The position numbers and the translations under genes are program-made. The notes beneath the pieces are model-generated. The model saw nothing but the letters and a program-made list of their open reading frames with translations. It was not told the DNA's origin and ran no database searches. From assembly GCA_017462265.1 (NCBI GenBank), contig JAFTRN010000036.1, positions 53,266-117,265 of the forward strand: a stretch of DNA of 64,000 nucleotides. The letters run 5' to 3'. Positions 61,467 to 64,000 of this stretch are shown piece after piece (position 1 is the stretch's first letter; each line of letters begins with the position of its first letter). This DNA comes from Coprobacter sp. GTDB lineage: Bacteria; Bacteroidota; Bacteroidia; Bacteroidales; UBA11471.

Positions 61467-62406
61467 CAAACAGGGCCTGAGAGCCTCGTTCAAGTCGATG
61501 GATACCGAGGAGTTTCTCGATATCTGTTTCAATCGGCCTATCGGTTATGCCTGGGCACTGTTTTTCAAGAAATTGAATGTTCACCCCAATGTCGTGACCA
61601 TACTCTCTATCATTTTGGGCGTGGCGGCGGGTGTGATGTTTTACTATCCCGACCTTACCCACACCCTCATAGGTATATTACTGCTCATGTGGGCCAATCA
61701 CTACGACAGCTGCGACGGGCAGCTCGCCCGCATGACCGGCAAGAAAACCCTTTGGGGGCGTATGCTCGATGGTTTTGCCGGCGACTTGTGGTTCTTTTCT
61801 ATCTATTTCTTTATCTGTCTGCGTCTTACCGGCCAGCCCTTACCCTTTGGTATCACCATCGGCGACCAATCGACATGGGGCATTTACATCTGGCTGTTGG
61901 CCGCCGTGGCCGGGCTTGTGTGCCATAGCGACCAGTGCGCTCTGGCCGATTATTACCGCAACATACACCTTTTCTTCCTCAAAGGCAAGGAGGGAAGCGA
62001 GCTCGACAATTACCGACAACAACGCGAGATATTACACAGTCTGCCTTGGAAGGGCAACTTCTGGTGGAAACTATTCGTCTATTTCTATGGCAACTACACC
62101 CGCAAGCAAGAGCGGCTCACCCCCTGTTTTCAACGCTTCTACGCCCTGATACAGGAGCAGTATGGCACGCATATTCCGCAAGCGATACGCGATGAGTTCC
62201 GCGCGCTGAGCCTCCCGCTGATGAAATACACCAACATACTCACCTTCAACACCCGGGCCATCGTGCTCTACATCAGCCTGCTCGTCGGTATGCCGTGGCT
62301 CTATTTCATCTTCGAGATAGTGGTCATGTCGGCACTCTACATCTATATGCGCTATCGTCACGAAAAAATATGTATATTTCTCTATCATAAATATGCTGTA
62401 AAATGA
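61450..62406 (+). CDS. CDP-alcohol phosphatidyltransferase family membrane protein
   Basis: The 318-residue protein has six or so membrane helices. The family signature is present as Asp-Ser-Cys-Asp-Gly-Gln-Leu-Ala-Arg, eight residues, Gly-Arg-Met-Leu-Asp-Gly-Phe-Ala-Gly-Asp (starting near residue 86). In the usual pattern the last Asp follows three residues after the previous one; here a Gly sits there and Asp comes one later. The family transfers an alcohol or polyol phosphate to CDP-activated lipid (or the reverse). A long polar loop at residues 170-220 is unusual. It overlaps the ATP-grasp-like gene by 17 bases and the HAD gene by 4. Confidence 0.87.
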   Translation: MEETNNKQGLRASFKSMDTEEFLDICFNRPIGYAWALFFKKLNVHPNVVTILSIILGVAAGVMFYYPDLTHTLIGILLLMWANHYDSCDGQLARMTGKKTLWGRMLDGFAGDLWFFSIYFFICLRLTGQPLPFGITIGDQSTWGIYIWLLAAVAGLVCHSDQCALADYYRNIHLFFLKGKEGSELDNYRQQREILHSLPWKGNFWWKLFVYFYGNYTRKQERLTPCFQRFYALIQEQYGTHIPQAIRDEFRALSLPLMKYTNILTFNTRAIVLYISLLVGMPWLYFIFEIVVMSALYIYMRYRHEKICIFLYHKYAVK

Positions 62407-63167
62407 ATACGCTCAGCCATATACGCGGTATCATATTCGACTATGGCGGTACGATCGACACCGATAGTCGCCATTGGGCCGAGGTGCTATGGAGTCAATA
62501 CCTTGCGCATCGTGTGCCCGTAAGTCGAGAGGCCTTCCGCGAGGCCTATGTCCATGGCGAACGCACCTTGGCCCGCACTCCTCTTGTGCAACCGCATCAC
62601 AATTTTCACGACGTGCTCACCATCAAGGTGCGTCTGCAAATGGAGTATTTGGTTGCCGGCGGACTGCTCACAGGCGACACGTCGGCGATAGAAAGGTACG
62701 TCACGCTGGTGTCCGATAGTTGCTACGACTACGTGTTGCGCACACTCGAAACCACCCGCCCGGTGGTGGCCCGCCTGGCCGAGAAGTATCGCTTGGTGTT
62801 GGTGTCGAATTTCTACGGCAATATCGAGACCATATTACAGGATTTCGGTCTGCATACCTATTTCTCGCACATCGTAGAGTCGTCGGTAGTGGGTGTGCGC
62901 AAGCCCGACCCGGCCATATATCGCCTCGGTGTCGAGGCTATGGGCTACGATGCCGCGCACATACTCGTGGTGGGCGACTCTTATAGCAAAGACATCGTAC
63001 CGGCCAAGCAGGTGGGGTGCTGTGCCGCCTGGCTTCGTGGCGAAGGCTGGGGCGACGAGGTCGTCGATGAATCCCTGCCCGACCTCACCATCACCTCCCT
63101 TGCCCACCTTCCCGCCCATTTGCTCATTCCTTTTGGATATTATGAAGAAAAGAGAATAAAACACTAA
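62403..63167 (+). CDS. HAD-family hydrolase (putative phosphatase of head-group operon)
   Basis: The 254-residue protein has HAD motif I as Ile-Phe-Asp-Tyr-Gly-Gly-Thr-Ile-Asp, motif II Val-Ser-Asn, motif III Lys in Gly-Val-Arg-Lys-Pro-Asp-Pro, and motif IV Val-Val-Gly-Asp-Ser-Tyr-Ser-Lys-Asp. Motif I has Gly where most HAD phosphatases have the second Asp, as in some sugar-phosphate phosphatases such as YihX (Asp-Leu-Gly-Asn). A role removing the phosphate from a phosphatidyl-polyol-phosphate intermediate would fit the operon but is an inference. It is the last of four overlapping genes. Confidence 0.85.
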   Translation: MNTLSHIRGIIFDYGGTIDTDSRHWAEVLWSQYLAHRVPVSREAFREAYVHGERTLARTPLVQPHHNFHDVLTIKVRLQMEYLVAGGLLTGDTSAIERYVTLVSDSCYDYVLRTLETTRPVVARLAEKYRLVLVSNFYGNIETILQDFGLHTYFSHIVESSVVGVRKPDPAIYRLGVEAMGYDAAHILVVGDSYSKDIVPAKQVGCCAAWLRGEGWGDEVVDESLPDLTITSLAHLPAHLLIPFGYYEEKRIKH

Positions 63168-63326
63168 AAGAGAAAAAATATATAATTGCCGAATTATGTA
63201 AAGTTCGGGGTTAATAAAGAATAGGAAGATAGCAATAGAAAAAGTTATAAATCCTTTTTTCTATAGTTTATAGGATATAACATTTAAAATATAAAAAATC
63301 TCTTTTAGTGTTTTGTATATAGCTGT

Positions 63327-63797
63327 TTAAGGCAGGCTGGAGCGCATTTTCTTTATATAAATAATCGGAACGGTAACAACAAGAACGATAAACAGAATAA
63401 TAACACTTGTCGATAAACTCGTTTTGTCGTGTAAAGCTATTCGGACTGTTGTAATGTTTATGTATGAGAACATCGTACATAGAATCAAATTTAAGACTCG
63501 TAACATTTCTGTTCCAAGGCTATATAAGCGATCTTTATTTTGTTTGGTAATGGTTGTTGGATAGTTGAAAATATCTGGTCTATTTTGTAATAATTTTAAC
63601 CCAATGTAAATAATGAATGCAACAATTGTAATAACCCAGAAAATCGATTTGTTTCCCCATGCGTCGACTTCCCCTATAACATTATAATGTAAAGGGATAT
63701 TTTCTGTTATTTTATTATAATAGAAGAAAGGATAGAGACATAGAGACAAACTTACAATTGTTGCAATCTCGATTATTCTGGTAATAGTATTTTTCAT
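63327..63797 (-). CDS. DUF1648 domain membrane protein
   Basis: The 156-residue protein has four hydrophobic helices. Between the first two is Ile-Pro-Leu-His-Tyr-Asn-Val-Ile-Gly-Glu-Val-Asp-Ala-Trp-Gly-Asn-Lys, the signature of DUF1648 (Pro-x-His-[FY]-[ND]-x-x-Gly-x-x-Asp-x-[WY]-Gly-x-K), found at the N-terminus of SdpI-like proteins. The SdpI C-terminal domain is absent. SdpI is an immunity protein in Bacillus, but short DUF1648 proteins have no set function. The gene is AT-rich and stands alone. Confidence 0.78.
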   Translation of the reverse strand: MKNTITRIIEIATIVSLSLCLYPFFYYNKITENIPLHYNVIGEVDAWGNKSIFWVITIVAFIIYIGLKLLQNRPDIFNYPTTITKQNKDRLYSLGTEMLRVLNLILCTMFSYINITTVRIALHDKTSLSTSVIILFIVLVVTVPIIYIKKMRSSLP

Positions 63798-64000
63798 ATC
63801 AAATATTTTTTAGTTCTAATGATGCGATTTGTTTAATTACACTTCATTATGCCATCGGCATAAGACATTTTTCCTTACAGAATACTCTTACGCTCAGCAT
63901 AATCCATACAAGTATGGTTCTGCTCTCGCTTATCGAGTATTTCAGCCCCGTATAAGCCGATTCGTGGGGAAATACCTGTGAATAAGCGCCCTACGTCGAA
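63798..64000. repeat. Non-coding end of the window, possible repeat-family member
   Basis: No gene starts here. It has hairpins TTATGCC/GGCATAA (63847-63863) and CCATAC/GTATGG (63904-63917). A CAGCCCCGTATAAG stretch near 63943 resembles CAGCCCCATATAAG at about 59205, and CTACGTCGAA at 63991-64000 is identical to 59614-59623. The sequence runs past the window edge, so its extent is unknown. Confidence 0.4.

Noticed and set aside
1..64000. CRISPR arrays, insertion sequences and rRNA genes
   Set aside because: I saw no regularly spaced repeats of CRISPR type, no transposase or integrase and no rRNA sequence in the window.

Overview
The window is chromosomal DNA of a Bacteroidota organism, most likely a gut-type Bacteroidales. 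The evidence is: the Bacteroidota -7 promoter motif TAnnTTTG upstream of at least 22 genes or operons on both strands; PorZ and a C-terminal sorting domain of the type IX secretion system; lipoproteins with a Cys-Ser-Asp-rich surface-export signal; and families typical of the phylum (DUF2723, DUF4294, GH43/GH28/DUF1080/ThuA). I cannot name the genus from sequence alone.

Layout. 1-5.9 kb: a type I restriction-modification operon (hsdM cut by the window edge, hsdS, a RhuM-family gene, hsdR) that ends at a terminator beside tRNA-Asn. 6.2-8.4 kb: an S41/PDZ processing protease and a NUDIX hydrolase. 8.5-9.7 kb: an XRE regulator and an AbiEii-type nucleotidyltransferase toxin, an overlapping toxin-antitoxin-like pair. 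10-14.6 kb: mutS, then a U32-family gene (TrhP-like) overlapping mnmD, both pointing to wobble-uridine modification. 14.7-22 kb: a large TPR protein overlapping an outer-membrane barrel gene, then topA. 22-28.3 kb: an NAD-dependent epimerase, a DUF2723 membrane protein, a polysaccharide deacetylase and nadA.

28.3-30.2 kb is a candidate chromosomal replication origin: very AT-rich intergenic DNA, clustered DnaA-box-like 9-mers, and a change in G/C strand bias (more C than G on the + strand to the left, generally more G to the right). trmH-like and DUF4294 genes lie inside it. 30.2-42 kb: radical SAM protein, M6 metalloprotease with a type IX sorting domain behind a small lipoprotein, a second lipoprotein, a CNNM/CorC-like transporter, PH-domain protein, GH43, PorZ, RdgB and YitT. 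42.2-46.2 kb: a carbohydrate cluster (GH28, two DUF1080, ThuA) whose promoter region carries direct repeats. 46.4-51.3 kb: two small unknown genes, carB and an M23/LysM peptidase. 51.6-57.8 kb: a secreted unknown protein, an AT-rich membrane-anchored helicase gene and a large beta-helix protein. 58-59 kb: type I asparaginase, followed by 850 bases of structured, apparently non-coding DNA. 59.9-63.2 kb: a four-gene overlapping operon (nucleotidyltransferase, ATP-grasp-like protein, CDP-alcohol phosphatidyltransferase, HAD hydrolase) that looks like a polar-lipid head-group pathway related to bacterial inositol-lipid loci. The window ends with a DUF1648 membrane protein and a piece of what may be the same non-coding repeat family seen near 59 kb.

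All functional calls come from reading motifs by eye. No database search was run.
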